Made by a program: the position numbers and the translations under genes. 64,000 nt of DNA from Saussurea involucrata (lineage: Eukaryota; Streptophyta; Magnoliopsida; Asterales; Asteraceae), in assembly GCA_033807775.1 (NCBI GenBank), contig CM066315.1, positions 56,636,820 to 56,700,819 on the forward strand, given 5' to 3'. The notes under the pieces were generated by a model. The model saw nothing but the letters and a program-made list of their open reading frames with translations, did not search any database and was not told where the DNA came from. Below, one piece after another: positions 32,532-45,500 of the stretch; position 1 is the stretch's first letter; each line of letters opens with the position of its first letter.

Positions 32532-33757
32532 GACCCAACGGTTGAAAAGCCCGAGGGAGAAACACAGGAATTGGTCACATATTCTGCATCAGATAGGCCT
32601 GCACTTGATCTGATTGATCCAGATTCCGAGATCGACCCCGAGACTGAAAATGCATGGTACGAAAAAGCCGCCAGTGCAATAAATCTCCAGGTAAATTTGA
32701 TCTTTCCTACTGATGAAGACGACAACGTTGATTATGACCAGTTTCCGCTATAAAATCTGTATGGTACACCTGCCCATACTACACAGGCTCCTAAGACTTC
32801 TACGATACTCGAGACTTGAACTGCTACAAATCCGACATCTCCTCAACAACCAACAGCTTCAGATCATCCTCCTCCTCCACAGCAACAAATCCGATGGGAG
32901 AAGATCATGATCCTAATTCCTCACCTGGAGGAATCACTGAAGAAGCTTTATGTTCACAGGTTACGTCCTATCGATCCAACATTTTGCCTTGGGATTTCCC
33001 ATTTCGACAAGGAATACCAAGGTCAGTACATAAATGCCATGAAGCGGTGTCTGCCAGTTAGCCAAGTCTAAACCAAGCAAAAAATCTCTGAAGTGCTCAA
33101 CATTCAAACAGACCGAATCCTTAGAGTCATGTTTCCAGTATTCACCGTCCGACGTGAAGACGGTAATGAATGGAGATTTTCCGAAGCTGACTTTAAGAAC
33201 CTCAGACCGTTCGACTTCTACGCTATTCTGAAAGACCTCCGAACCAGAACTGTCCGACCACTTCATGTAACCAAAGCGCTCGAGGCTGTCCGTCGATTCC
33301 TAATTCACACAATCATGATGCCACACCTCACAGACTTTCAAATGGGAATCCAGAACAGAGCAAAGAAGGTAAACCTGTTGAAACCGAATCTGAAAGCACC
33401 CGAGCTGAAGATGTATCCTGAGAACGCACTGCTTCTAGAACCGGAATTTGGGATAGTATACCTCAACGATCAGAAAGAAAAGAGGTTTCTTCGCTTCATC
33501 CAGGTCGACAGATTCTGCGATGGCACACTCCTCAAAGTAAGAGATCCTCTTCATAACATCATCACTTATGAATCCGAAAATCGAAAATCGTCGTTTGTTC
33601 CCAACTCAAATGAGACAACCGCACGAGAAGCATTAGAAGTGACAGAAGACCGCATCGACTATCGCCGAGCCATCCGAATGTTCGCGACCACTTTGCGCTC
33701 TGAAAGAGATATGTCGAGAACTGGCGCGAACTCGAACTTCAATTCAAAGGGGAAGAT
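32532..33757 (+). pseudogene. Degraded retroelement-associated ORF, right fragment
   Basis: It continues the fragment at 19110-19349. First comes a short acidic stretch (32532-32750), then frameshifted pieces with YVHRLRPIDPTFCLGISHFD near 32950-33010, then a longer open part from about 33070. The latter includes 'FSEADFKNLRPFDFYAIL', 'HLTDFQMGIQNRAKKVNL' and 'RFCDGTLLKVRDPL'. From memory these resemble a recurrent uncharacterised protein of Asteraceae retroelements with motifs like FKNLYPSDF and FSDGTL. No catalytic motif is visible and the function is unknown. It ends at a polypurine tract (aaaggggaagat, 33746-33757), so it is the last ORF of a retroelement. Confidence 0.55.
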
Positions 33758-34909
33758 TGTTAGAGTCAAAAACAGGTTAAATAGAAGTTCAAGGGTTAAA
33801 TTGCTATTAATCATTTTGAGCCTTTAATGTGTATCGGGCCATGGGCTTGAACAATATGGGCCCATGGTATATAAAGTTTTGTATGCCTTAGAATTATGCC
33901 GATGATGGGACGATAGTTTTCCACATCGCCACACGGTTAGGCATCGACAGTGTGGTATAAGTCCTACGTGCGAATACGTTAGGGATGTTGCCCCAAATTG
34001 GGTGTGGTTTTAAGTGGCCACACTCGGCATCCGTTATATGTCTTATTAAGTGTTTGGCTTTACCAACTTGTCAAGTGGCTTACTTTTGTGTTCTGTCACT
34101 TACGTTGGTAAGCGGGTCTCCCCCGTCGCCGAAAGGTGTTGTTTTGGGTAATTACTTTTATCCATGTTTTCGGTGACGTAATTATATATATCTAAATGGA
34201 TTATTTTTCCATGATTTATGCGCAATGTGTTATGTTTATTCCTGGTTGGGATGTTTTGAATAATGGAGTTTTATTCACGTTTATACTATTTGGGAATTTA
34301 ATGTTTATTCACATTTTGGGTGAGTTTTGGGTGTGAGCTTACATCGCAAAGAAATGTTTTACGTGGCGTTGCCATCGTCTAAAATACGTAATATTGGAAA
34401 TCAGATTGTCTTCATATTTAATGCAAATCATTTTGGAATTATGTTATATTTAAGCTTTCAACACAGGATCTATGTGAGTTGGAAAATGGGTGATTTGCAT
34501 CTAAAGTAAACTATTTTGGACTCATGACTTAAATTGCATCTCTCTCAATTTATGAATTAATATGGCCATGATAAACTCTTGAACTCACTAGGCGTTAGCC
34601 TAACCCTTTTTATTTGTCGGCATGTGCAACAGGCTCAGGTTGGGAGTAGCTTTAGCTACACTGTTAAGTGGCGAGTGCTAGTAGAGTGCAAAAGAGGTGA
34701 TCTTGATTAGTGAAGTCTTCCGCATTTATTTGGGATTAGCAACTTGCGTTGTGTTAAGTAATGCCCGTTTAAGTTATTTAGTTGTGGGAATTATGATGTT
34801 TAAATTCCAAGGTATTTTCAGGAATGATTTGTAGAAATGATTTTATCTACTTTTGGTTATTTTATTGAAATTAAAGTTAGTTGTTCGTTCCAATTTTGAG
34901 GGTGTTACA
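33758..34909 (+). repeat. Probable 3' LTR of the split retroelement
   Basis: It starts TGTTAG after a polypurine tract and ends GTGTTACA at 34909. A TATATAAAG lies at 33868. The phrase 'ctcactaggcgttagcctaa' near 34583 is close to one in the gypsy-type LTR at 1297, so the right part is gypsy-LTR-like. The start and end may belong to different elements because the TGTTAG and GTTACA ends pair poorly. The matching 5' LTR was not found. Confidence 0.5.
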
Positions 34910-35114
34910 ATTAATATTTCATTCCAATTCCAAAAGCTACATTCCGTGAACTAAACAGACATATTGCAATTCCTTTATAGATTTCATTCCAATGTCTGCC
35001 AACCAAACATGTGGTCAAATCTGACAACATTCCATTTCAATTCCTTCAAAGTCAAATTCTTTTGACAGATTTCATTTCATTCAAAAACATTCTGCAAACC
35101 AAACGCCACCTAAG
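34910..35114. mobile_element. MITE-like fragment
   Basis: Many 'catttcattcc'-type words and an end-like 'tgcaaaccaaacgccacc' suggest a small DNA-transposon derivative. No clear terminal repeat was defined. Confidence 0.35.
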
Positions 35115-35474
35115 AGTCTTGTACACCATGGGATGAACCCTTATTCGGGTGGTAGGAAATAGTAAAATAAAGAACAGTCGTAAAAGTAACTTAAAACATC
35201 TCCAACAGATTCCTCAAAAAGATTCAAAATGGAAAACCAAAAGTCAAAATTTTCAAAAACAAATTACATCCATCTCCAACAGCCTATTTTGAAGAAATAA
35301 ATACTATTAAGAGTAAATTACGTTTTTCATCCTTGTGGTTTGCTAAAAGTTTCGGATTTCGTCCCTGTGGTTTTGAAATTTCGGTTTTCGTCCCTATAAT
35401 TTGCAATTCATTTCTATTTTCGTCCCTAAGACCAAAACACTACTTTTAAGTATTAAGGACTAAAACGAAAATGA
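35115..35474. other. Dispersed repeat pieces
   Basis: The stretch 35195-35290 has two 'catctccaacag' words, typical of a dispersed plant repeat. The stretch 35310-35470 has three 'tcgtccct' words and is related to the repeat at 18460-18620. The latter joins directly to the copia fragment in the RT region. Confidence 0.4.
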
Positions 35475-36538
35475 AATACCAGAGAAAATACCTCATTGTA
35501 GTCCATGTCATACTGTTGAGCGTAGCCCTTAGCGACGAGTCTGGACTTATGCTTATTTTGTTCTCATTTTCCATTCAATTTTGTCTTTTATACCCACTTT
35601 ACCCCAATCGTCTTTGCTCCCAGAGGAAAGGCAGTAAGTTTCCACGTATTATTTTTCTCTATTGACTCTATTTCACTCTTCATTGCATTCCTCCATACCT
35701 CGTATTTTAATGCTTCCTTTTCCATCATGACATTCTTGAGGAGTTCCTTCTCGTATTGATTGATCACAATTCATTACCGACTCCAAGTAAGCCGTAAGGG
35801 AAACTCTTTTCATCGAGTTTCTGCCTTTTCTGGTCTGGTACATAAACATGCGCCAAACACCTAAACACTCGAAAGTAGTCCACGACTGGCCTTATTCCAC
35901 TCCATAATTTTTATGGGGTTTTATCTTTTTCTATAGAAATCGGACTTCTATATAGCACATGAGTCACCCATCTAGTTGTCTCTGGCCTAAACTCCTTGGG
36001 AACAGCTTTGTCATTCACAATACAACGCACCATGTTCATTATGGTGCGGTTATTTCGTTTAGCTATCTCGTCTTGTGGGGCGTATGTTGTTGTTAGTCGC
36101 ATGCTTATTCCTTCGTTCTTACAAAACAAATTGAACTCATTTGAGGTAAACTCTCCTCCTCTATCAGTACGCAAACAACTCAGGCTGAAGTTAGTTTCCT
36201 TCTCAATGTAAGCTTTAAATTGCTTAAAAATAATAAAAGCATGAGACTTGGTTGCCAAAAAATAAGTCCATACCTTTCGGTTGTGGTCGTCAATAAATGT
36301 CAACATATACCTCTTTCCGCTATTGAAAGATAGAGATATAGGCCCGCATATATCTAAATGAACCAATTGCACTCTTCTTGTTGCACACCATATACTTCTT
36401 TTTTTGTATTGATTGTCGATGTTGCTTTCCTATGAGACAACTTGAACATGAGTCGGTTGACCCTTTGAGTCGAGGTATTCCACATACCATATTCCTATAC
36501 TTCAACGCCCTCAAACCCTTGTCATTTAGGTGGGCATA
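35475..36538 (-). pseudogene. Old copia fragment, integrase to start of RT
   Basis: On the minus strand it has the end of the zinc-binding domain (CSSCLIGKQHRQSIQ), integrase motifs LVHLDICGP and RTDRGGEFTS, a degraded 'APQDEIAKRNNRTIM' where most copias have TPQQNGVAERKNR, and then frameshifted text up to 'SRLVAKGYAQQYDMDYNEVF' at the start of RT. It is broken by stops and ends there. Its N-terminal part lies at 49285-49602, beyond the inserted Sirevirus-type element. It is the host of that insertion and older than it. Confidence 0.88.
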
Positions 36539-37507
36539 TGTTGGTCCCGAAGGCCTATACAAGTTTGTAGAAGGGGGGGGGGGGTTGAATACAAACACAC
36601 AGATTTTACTTTTCTAAATTGTTTATTGATAAATCATTAACAATTTACAGCTTGTTGCGGAGACAAGATTAAGGATAAACCTAAATCTAAACAAGTTGGA
36701 ACACTAAGGTTTCTTGCACTAAGAGAGATAAGGAAATTACTAATAATAACCTATCTGAGATAAGAGATTTGAACTTGTCCAGAGTTAGCAAGTTACTTCA
36801 AATGAAGTGAGTTCATCTCTTTATATACTGCATGCATTTAATGCAAGTCAGTATATACTTTACACGTGTCATCAGCTGGTTGGTTGCATGTCATTGACTT
36901 TTGATGACAACCTTAGTAGCCGTAAGGATGAACAATGTAGTATCAGAGTGGTTGTACGATTTCAGATTTTCGGAGGTTCTTTTCTAACATTTCGTACGGA
37001 GTCGTGCAAGGGTGGTTAAGACAAAAGTACTTTGTACGGAGGACTTCATGATCAGCTTTCGTTGATTCAGCGATTATCATTTTCTATTCAGCGAATGATA
37101 AAGTTCAGCGATAGCTGAAGTCTTGTACTTGATACTTCACGTTGAGTGGACAAATCTGAGTCTTCGCTGATCCGCATCAGTTCATTAGGAGACTTGTCGC
37201 TGGTTCTTGAGCTTGATCTTCGACTTCAGCGTAGAACCTTTGTTGACGTGAAACTTGTCTTCAGGGATCATAAGTAAACAACTAACTTATCAGCGATCAT
37301 CATAATGACTGAACAGACTCAGAGCATTAATGGTGAACAGTGTTCGTTGAATGTTTAATCTAAAGAGTTAGAGTTCCTATCAGCGGTACTGTAAGATCTT
37401 AGTTCTTATCAGCGATAGTAAAACTCTGATACATATTGTTTACTTACAATTTTCACTAAGTATATAAGAGAGGGTCATTATCAAATCACTGAGGGTTTGG
37501 ATCAACA
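36539..37507 (-). repeat. 3' LTR of minus Sirevirus-type element
   Basis: A 969-bp LTR that starts TGTTGGTCCCG on the plus strand and ends GGATCAACA. A run of about 12 G sits near 36575-36586. Confidence 0.95.
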
Positions 37508-37517
37508 ATCTCCCCCT
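37508..37517 (-). other. Polypurine tract of minus Sirevirus-type element
   Basis: On the minus strand AGGGGGAGAT directly precedes the 3' LTR, as in the plus copy. Confidence 0.9.
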
Positions 37518-37773
37518 ATTTGATTATGACATAGCAACAAAGAAAATTGCTATTTATTGAAAACATAAGGATAAAAAGAACTCATAAAATATTTGTCCCT
37601 TTTACTGTTTTCTGGGATCTTTTCAGTACTGATGGAGTAAAGTACGTTCGCTGAAATCTTTCTTTAAAACTTTGAATCAGGTTACAATGAAGAACAGAAA
37701 GATTACAAGTACAAGCGAAATAATTTACAAGTACAGAAGGATAACTGATACAATAGAGAAATAGGAGATCATA
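37518..37773 (-). other. 3' untranslated region of minus Sirevirus-type element
   Basis: Non-coding, matching 31292-31550 in outline. No further feature was seen. Confidence 0.7.
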
Positions 37774-40700
37774 TCAGTTTTCAAAAGGTTCTTCCTTAAT
37801 GAGAAGTTCATCAGGGGTCGTCTTTTCAGTGGGGATCATCCAGTCAGGAACATTTACTCCTTGATTCTTTAACATCAGAGCAGCTTCAAAAATCAAGGGC
37901 TTCAGGTGTCTAGCTTTGATGTCGCGTCTGACTTCGCACCAGTGCACGAGATCTCTGAGTTGTTCGATGGGAGCGATGTGGAGCTCAGAGACACGTTGAA
38001 AGTGAGGATTTCCATCATAGTCTAAGAAGAATATACCATATGGATCACTTACCACTGTGCCAGGGATGAAGGTTTCTCCAGGTGGTAGGGAGGTGTCAAG
38101 CATTGAAAGATCAGCATCAGGGCCAAGAACTTCAGCACGAGAGAAACCAATACCTGTTTCATTTCGAATGATTGGACCTGAATCAGAAACTTTCTTCTTC
38201 TTAGCAGATGCATTCTTCGGTTGAGGAAGAGTAGGAGGAATATCCACAGCAGATGAAAGCAAGTCGATCTGTTTGTTTAAGATCATCTCAACATGGCTTT
38301 TGAATTTTGAGCGTGATCCCTGAATGGCTAATTTCGTTTCTAACCATTCAGAGAGACCAAACTTTTCTAATGAAGCAGCATAGAAGGTTTGCTTGGTTTT
38401 GTCATCTCTGTAGACATCCACTTCAACAACAGGAACATCAACGTACATTTTTCCTCTGATGTTGGCTTTGATTATTTTGGATGGTCTTGATCGATAGGTC
38501 AGCATTTGTTTAGCCCATTCCAAAGTTGTATCAGAGACCTTTGTCTTTTCTCTAACGATTTCTTGAGCATCATCCCAGAGCTGACGTTGAACATCAATGG
38601 GAACTCTTTTCAGCTTGGGGTCTTTGATTGATCGTTGAGTAAGCTTGATGGCGTATTCTCTGTCTTTCTCTTCAGCTTCCTTCCTTTCAGCGATAAGGCG
38701 TTCAGCTCTAAGGTGTTCCTGGTATTCAGCTTTGGAGATTTTTAACTTTGGAGGAACTGAAGGAAGTTGATCACGCCTTAGAATGATTCGCTGATCCTCG
38801 AATCGCTTTATTATTTCCTCTCTTCTCTTTTGATCCTCTTCACTCAGCCTTTGAGGAGCTGAGGAAGGTCTGTTTCTGTGCAAGAGAGGTTGTTCTTCTG
38901 GTTCATCAGTCTCAGAGATCAAATCTAAGACTGAGATTATTTCATCAGCAGCAGCTGGCTTTATTTGTGAAGTCGCAGTAGTAGAACCTTCAGCGACATC
39001 CTCAAACAGGGGAGAGGACTAGCTGAAACACAGCGATCTTACAAATAAGAACACGTGTAGAAGAACTTGGGTAGAAAGAGAAAGAGAAATATGTTCAGGT
39101 GCATGCTAGGGTAGTAGAACTTATAGAGGAGTGATGGAGTGAGATATGATTAGTGTACCTGACAAACCGGCTTTTCAAACAAGATCGTCAGATTGTCATC
39201 TTCAGCGACGCTTTTGCCTTTGCCTTTCTCAGCTCCAGAGGCTGAGGGCTTTGTCTTTGTCTTTGTCTTCAGCGCTCTTTTCAATATCCTCAGCGCTCTT
39301 CTCATCGGTATGTTCAGTGCTCTTTTCCTCGGGATGTTCAGCGCTCTTCTCCCCCTCTTTCTCATGATGACTGGGGGAGGAATGGGTAGACTCTACAGCT
39401 GTGGGAGGCTCTCTGTCTTCTTGGCCAGAGATACCCACACAGCTTTCAATCTTTGCTAATCTGACTTCTAGGCCAGTTATAGCAGGATTGATCTTTTCCA
39501 GCTCTTTGCGATCCGTCGCTGTGAAAGTTTCCAATGCAGGGGCAGGGGTCGGTTCAGGAGCTAGAGTATTTGCCTTGTTGAGTAGCTGCTGGATCATCGT
39601 TTTCATCTCACCAACGTCGGTCTTTACAGAGCCTAAGTCAGTCTTTACAGCTGACATATCACCCTCTAAGGCTCCAACCGATGTCTTTAGCGTTGTGACT
39701 TCGCCAGACATGGAGGAAACGGAGTTTTTGAGTGAGGTGTAGTCAGTGTAGATGTCAGCGAGCACTTTGGCGAAATCGCTGAGAGTCTTATCAACAATCT
39801 TGATGTCGTCTGTGGAAGCTTTCTTTTCCACCACCGTTGTCAGCTTTGTCAAATTCTCTCCAGCGTTTGTTACAGCTGAAGAGTTGTTGGAAAGAGTAGT
39901 GGTGAGATCTGTCAGCTTGGTTTCCACGGACTTCAAAGAGGCGTTGATGTCTCCCAAATTAGGACCTGTAACAGAAAAGTACTTGTGAACAAAGGAAAGC
40001 TCAGAAGTTTCAGGTTTAGTTACAGTGTATAGGATTTTATTTGTACCCACAGGAGGATTGATGAACTCGTCAAAGTTGCAAGTTCCTGAAAAATGTTCCA
40101 TATCCTCTTCAAAAGTACGGTGAGGTATGGTGATCTCTGCAGGACCTTTCTTCATCATTCTTTGAGAAGCTTCAGCTGTGGGTTCTGGAATGATGGCATC
40201 TCCAGTGATCTTTGGAGGAGTGTCCAAGTGAGTGGAAGGAGAAGCGAAGGATAAGAATGGGGTTCGGGTTCTGAGTTCAGTGTTAGAATCGCTGAGAATC
40301 ACTTCATCAGTCTTTTGAGAGACTGAGGGAGGTTGGGTAGGTTCCAAGTTTCTAACCTCAGCGTTTGGAGACGCTGAAGTCTGGATTGGAGGGATGGCTT
40401 GCACGGGTGTGGCAGAGCGTACCACGGAACTTTCCTTCAGCTCTTTAGAATGAGCTGAGGAGTCTTCAGCATGGGATTGATGGGGCTGCTCTTTGGTTTT
40501 CTTGATCCTTTTGGAACCAAGTTGGGTTGTAGAGTGTTTCCTTTTCTTAGAAGGAGAGGATTGTGTGGCCGGGGTATCAGCGATGGGTATAGTCGCTGAA
40601 GGAGCCACAGAAGTCGAAGAATTAGGGTTAAGAAGAGAGAGAAGGGTAGAGAGACGTACTTCATTGTCGACAGGTTTGAAATCGAGCACCTTAGGGCCAA

Positions 40701-41544
40701 CCTGAGAAAGTTTCAGGTCACCCTCTTGAGGATAGCTGTCCTTCAGGCCATATTGGAAGATGGCGCTGATGAAACGGGGGTAGGGAACCCATGCAGGTCT
40801 GTCAGCAGCAGAATTTACTCTTTGTACTAGGTCATCATAAATGATAGATGCCCAGTCAATATGTAGACCTTTCAGCAGTGCGTATCCCATAGCCTGCTGA
40901 GGTTGAGCGGCTTGATCAGAGGAGCCGGTCTTCGCTGTCATGCAGCTGATCAGGTGTGCGAAAATGAAATTCATCTCGCTGGACATTTTGGACTTCTTTA
41001 TCAGCGTCAGCTTCTTCTCGAGCTTCTTGTCCCTTCCAGTTTCCCAGATGTAACCCATTGCGTCGAGGAAAGCAATGATTTCTTCTCTGTCAGCATGCTT
41101 CTTATGGTCAGGGAATGGAACAAATGGTTTTTCTTTGGTAGCATTGGGAAAGTTCAGGGCTTTTCGAATGATTGCGGGGGTTATCTTTATTGTGCCATAC
41201 TCAGTATCGCTGAGTATGCAATCAATAGTTTTGGAGGGATCTTTGGCGGATGGTAGCTGAGAGTGTCTGGCAGAGTACCAGAACTGGGATAGCAGCAGCT
41301 GACTTGCAGGAGGTGTGATGGTCAGGGCTGTTGAAATGCAGCAGTTTTTCAGGAAATTCACAGCATCATCCAGATGTGTGACTTGCTTTCGAGGAGGAAA
41401 CTCGAGAAGCGCAGAGAGGTTGTTGACCTTGGTCCAATCTAGTTGATCCAGCTTGAATTTAACCTAAGGGGCTTTGATGATTTCCACTTCCTCAGAGTCA
41501 GCGGAGATGTTCTCAGCGGTAACATTGATCTTTGAAGTTGCCAT
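37774..41544 (-). pseudogene. Third ORF (envelope-like position) of minus Sirevirus-type element; two coding blocks
   Basis: The first block runs from the ATG at 41544 down to 39159 and the second from 39018 down to 37774. Codon 27 is TAG (41464-41466), where the plus copy has CAG. After it the frame is open for more than 700 codons. Near 39230-39300 it shifts: one frame stops at 39229 while another carries the basic end through 39159. Compared with the plus copy, much of the acidic tail (about 300 bp) is missing at that point. The second block is fully open to its natural stop, 415 codons, and keeps the tail that the plus copy has lost to a stop. The domain order matches the plus copy, with coiled coil, acidic repeats (EKSAED-type) and no membrane segment. 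The function is unknown. Confidence 0.75.
39019..39158 (-). other. Candidate 140-bp intron in the third ORF (minus copy)
   Basis: On the minus strand the donor is TGTCAG|GTACAC and the acceptor TTTCAGCTAG|TCC, both in phase 0 as in the plus copy. The interior differs by many substitutions while the splice signals and the length are the same. Confidence 0.6.
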
Positions 41545-41548
41545 TTCT

Positions 41549-41930
41549 CTGTATTATCAGTTCAACCAAAGATGTTAACAAATAAGAATTGTCTTGATAT
41601 GGAAAGAATTTCCATTAAGATGGTTCGAATTTTGTCCATTTCATTCAGACATAAATGTCTTAATGAAGATTAGGGTTTTTCATGATTTGAAACGAAATGT
41701 AAAACCCATAAAGTCTTGTATTCCAGTTTCAAAAAAAATCTGGATACGAATGAAGAACAAGTTTAAGATTTAGATTTAAAACTTGAAGAACAACCATGAA
41801 ATGGTTGTGTTCATAAAACCATGAAAGAAATGATTTTATTTTTAAGAAGTTCTTTTGTTTGATCTTGTTTAAAACAAATATAAGATCAGAAACAAGTTAA
41901 GCATTTGGTAATAAATAAGAACATATTAAC
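41549..41930 (-). other. Candidate 5' leader intron of the third ORF (minus copy)
   Basis: The donor is ATCAAG|GTTAAT and the acceptor ATAATACAG|AGAA just before the ATG at 41544. It is 382 bp, against 400 bp in the plus copy. The leader before it has no ATG. Confidence 0.5.
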
Positions 41931-42056
41931 CTTGATGTTTGATGAAGAAGATGATGAACAGTTCTTTGAAGATTTGAGAGCACAAATGCAACAGTGATTC
42001 TTTTCTTGCGGAGGAAGATTTGATCGCGTAAAAGATAAAATATAAACCAAGAGTTG

Positions 42057-42125
42057 TTTATATAGAGATTTTAGAGAGAGAAAACCTTGAGCGGGAAAAG
42101 GTTTTCATCATGACACGGACACGTG
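42057..42125 (-). promoter_or_regulatory. Candidate internal promoter upstream of the third ORF (minus copy)
   Basis: On the minus strand CACGTG (42120-42125) precedes TATATAAA (42057-42064) with 55-57 bp between, as in the plus copy. The distance from TATA box to candidate donor is also kept (about 125 bp). Confidence 0.5.
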
Positions 42126-42513
42126 TTTGCATTTGATTGGAAGTTTGAACGAAACGTGCAAACGTGTGTCAGAAAGAAATCGTGCCTGGTGTTATCCGTT
42201 GCAATGACGTCACAACTGTCCTTTCATATTCTTGGTTGTCTCTGAGGTTTTGAAAAACTCAGGGACTCTTTGAAAACATGAAGCACTGAATAGAAATATC
42301 AGTGAAGGTTTTAAGAAATTTCAAAAAGTCGCTGTTAAGGAAGAGATATTCAGCGATGCATTTGTTTTGAAATCTTGCATTTTCATGCGTTTGTCAGAGA
42401 GAGAAAACATACCTTGATATCAGCGAATCAAGTTTATTCAGAGAGAAGATGATGAAATGGATTATATAAGTTGATTTTATTCTATCGCTGATCAATGTGA
42501 ACTGCTGAAGGTT
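42126..42513 (-). other. Spacer between Pol and candidate internal promoter
   Basis: Non-coding and similar to 26185-26577. No gene was seen. Confidence 0.6.
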
Positions 42514-45500
42514 TTATCCTTCAAAGTTCAGCATTCCAAGCTCGCTGATGAGAAAGTTGAATCTTGTCTCATCAAGAGGTTTGGTAAATAGATCAGCTAA
42601 CTGATAATCAGTTGGAATAAAATGAAGTTCTATATCACCATTCATCACATGATCTCTGATAAAATGATATCTGATTTCTATGTGTTTTGTCTTTGAGTGT
42701 AGCACTGGATTTTTTGCTATAGCGATGGCACTTGTGCTGTCGCAATAGATTGGAATTTTGGAGAGCTGAAGATCATAGTCTAGTAGCTGATTTCTCATCC
42801 ACAAGACTTGAGAACAACAGCTTCCAGCGGCTACATACTCAGCTTCAGCTGTGGAAGTGGACACTGAGTTTTGCTTCTTACTTGTCCAACTTACCAGCTT
42901 TCCACCCAGGAGCTGACATCCTCCTGTGGTGCTTTTCCTATCCATTTTGCAACCTGCAAAATCACTGTCTGAATAGGCGGTTAGATCGAATCCTGAGTCT
43001 TTGGGATACCAAAGGCCTAGATTCACTGTACCCTTAAGATATCGAAATATTCGCTTTACAGCTTTCATATGAGATATCTTAGGTTCAGCTTGATATCGTG
43101 CACACAAGCATGTTGCAAACATAATATCGGGTCGGCTAGCTGTAAGATACAATAGTGAGCCGATCATCCCACGGTACAGCGTGACATTGACAGGAACACC
43201 CTTTATGTCCTTATCAAGTGTCAGCGGTGGTGCCATAGGGGTTTTCATAGCTGAACTTTCAGTTAAGTCGAATTTCTTCAGCATATCTTTAACATATTTT
43301 CCCTGATTAATGAAAGTTCCTTTTTCAGTTTGCTTAATCTGAAGACCAAGGAAATATGTTAGTTCACCCATCATGCTCATTTTATACTCATCTTTCATTC
43401 TATCAGCGAAACGAGTATAAAGCTCAGGGTTAGTAGAACCAAATATAATGTCATCAACATATATTTGAACTAGAATGATATGACCTTTCACTTTTCTAAA
43501 AAATAGAGTTTTGTCAATCTTACCTCGCTCAAATTTTTCAATATGGAGATAAGTGGAAAGAGTGTCATACCATGCACGTGGAGCTTGCTTTAAGCCATAA
43601 AGTGCCTTGTCCAGTTTATAAACATAACCTGGACGCTTAGGATCTGAGAATCCTGGAGGTTGTTCCACATAAACTTCTTCATTCAGCTTTCCATTCAGAA
43701 ACGCTGACTTAACATCCATCTGATGTACAGTGAAGTTTTTGTGTACAGCATATGCTAAGAAAAGACGAATAGATTCAAGTCTTGCTACTGGAGCAAATGT
43801 TTCGTCATAATCTATGCCTTCCTCTTGTCTGTATCCCTGAGCAACAAGACGAGCTTTGTTGCGAGTTACAGTACCATGTTCGTCCAACTTGTTTCGATAG
43901 ACCCATTTAGTGCCTATCACAGTTTTGTCAGTTGGTCTTCGAACAAGTTTCCAAACTTTGTTTCTTTCAAATTCAGTCAGCTCTTCTTGCATAGCGCTGA
44001 CCCAGTTTGGATCTCTGAGGGCATCATCTATTTTCTTTGGTTCAGTTAGAGAAATAAAGTTAACAAATAAACAAATATTACCTGCACTTCTACGAGTCTG
44101 AATACCAGCGTTTGGATCACCAAGAATTTGATCGATTGGGTGATTTACAGTCCATCGCTGAGCCGGAGCATACGTCGCTGAATCAGTCTGAACTGGAGAA
44201 ACTGAAGATGAGGCTTCAGCTACTTCTGGATTATCAGCTAAGAGAGGAATGTTTTCATTTGTCACTTCATTCACTGATTGCTGAGAAATAGATGGAATGT
44301 CTGAGACATTTGGATCAACTGCATGTATAGTGTTTATAGGAACAGCTGAGACCCATGATGTTTCAGCTTCACTATTCTGCATGTTTGGAATGATAGTGGG
44401 ACTATCATCTTCTACTGGATGAGCATGAGGAGTGGGAATATCTTCTGAATCACCAAGATGAGAAAACATCCATTGATTCGGTTCTTCTGTATCAGCGTTC
44501 GGTTTAGAGTTCGCTGAACGGGATTCGTCAAACGTGACGTGAATAGTTTCTTCTACAGTTTGTCTTCTTCGATTGAAGACTCTGAAGGCTTTGGAAACTG
44601 AGGAGTATCCAAGAAAGATTCCATCATCAGCCTTAGGATCAAACTTTCCAAGGGCATCTCTGTTGTTCAGTATGAAACACTGACATCCAAAGATGTGAAG
44701 AAAGCTGATTGAAGGCTTTCTCCCATGAAAGAGTTCATAGGCTGTCTTTTTGAATCTTTTAACTATCAGCGACCTGTTTTGCGTAAAACAAGCAGTGTTG
44801 ACAGCTTCTGCCCAAAACTGAGTAGGCAGGTGAGAATCGCTGAGCATTGAACGTGCGGCTTCAATAATTGTTCTATTTCTTCTTTCAGCGACTCCATTTT
44901 GTTGCGGTGTTCTCACTGACGAAAAGTTGTGAGAAATACCCTTACTCTCAAGGAAGGAATCAAGAGAACTGTTTTTGAATTCAGTTCCATGATCACTCCT
45001 TATTGAGCGAACATTCATATTGTTCAGAGTTTCCATCTTCCGAACAAAGGTGATGAGTTCTTCAGGGGTGTCACTCTTAGAACGGAGAAACATTACCCAA
45101 GTGAAGCGAGAGAATTCATCAACTATGACCAGCGTATATTTCTTTCCAGCGATGGATTGTTTGTTAACAGGGCCAAACAAATCCATATGGAGTAGTTGTA
45201 GAGGAGATGACACTGAAGAGACTTGCTTTGACTTGAAGCTTGCCTTGGTCTGCTTCCCTTTTTCACACGCTGAACATAATGACTCTTTGGCGTATGAATG
45301 CTGAGGTAGACCAGTGACTAACTCTTTTGACGAAAGAGTGTTCAGTGTCTTGAAATTTAGATGAGAGAGCCTCTTATGCCATAGCCAGTTTACATCAGAT
45401 GAGGCCTTTGAGAAGAAACAGAAGTTCTCAGTGGTTGTTGAGTCCATGTTTATTACATAAACATTTTCTAAACGATAACCGTTGAGAGCTATCTTCTCCT

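Noticed and set aside
35471..35665. Plus-strand frame of 64 codons
   Set aside because: It is antisense to the degraded copia RT region.
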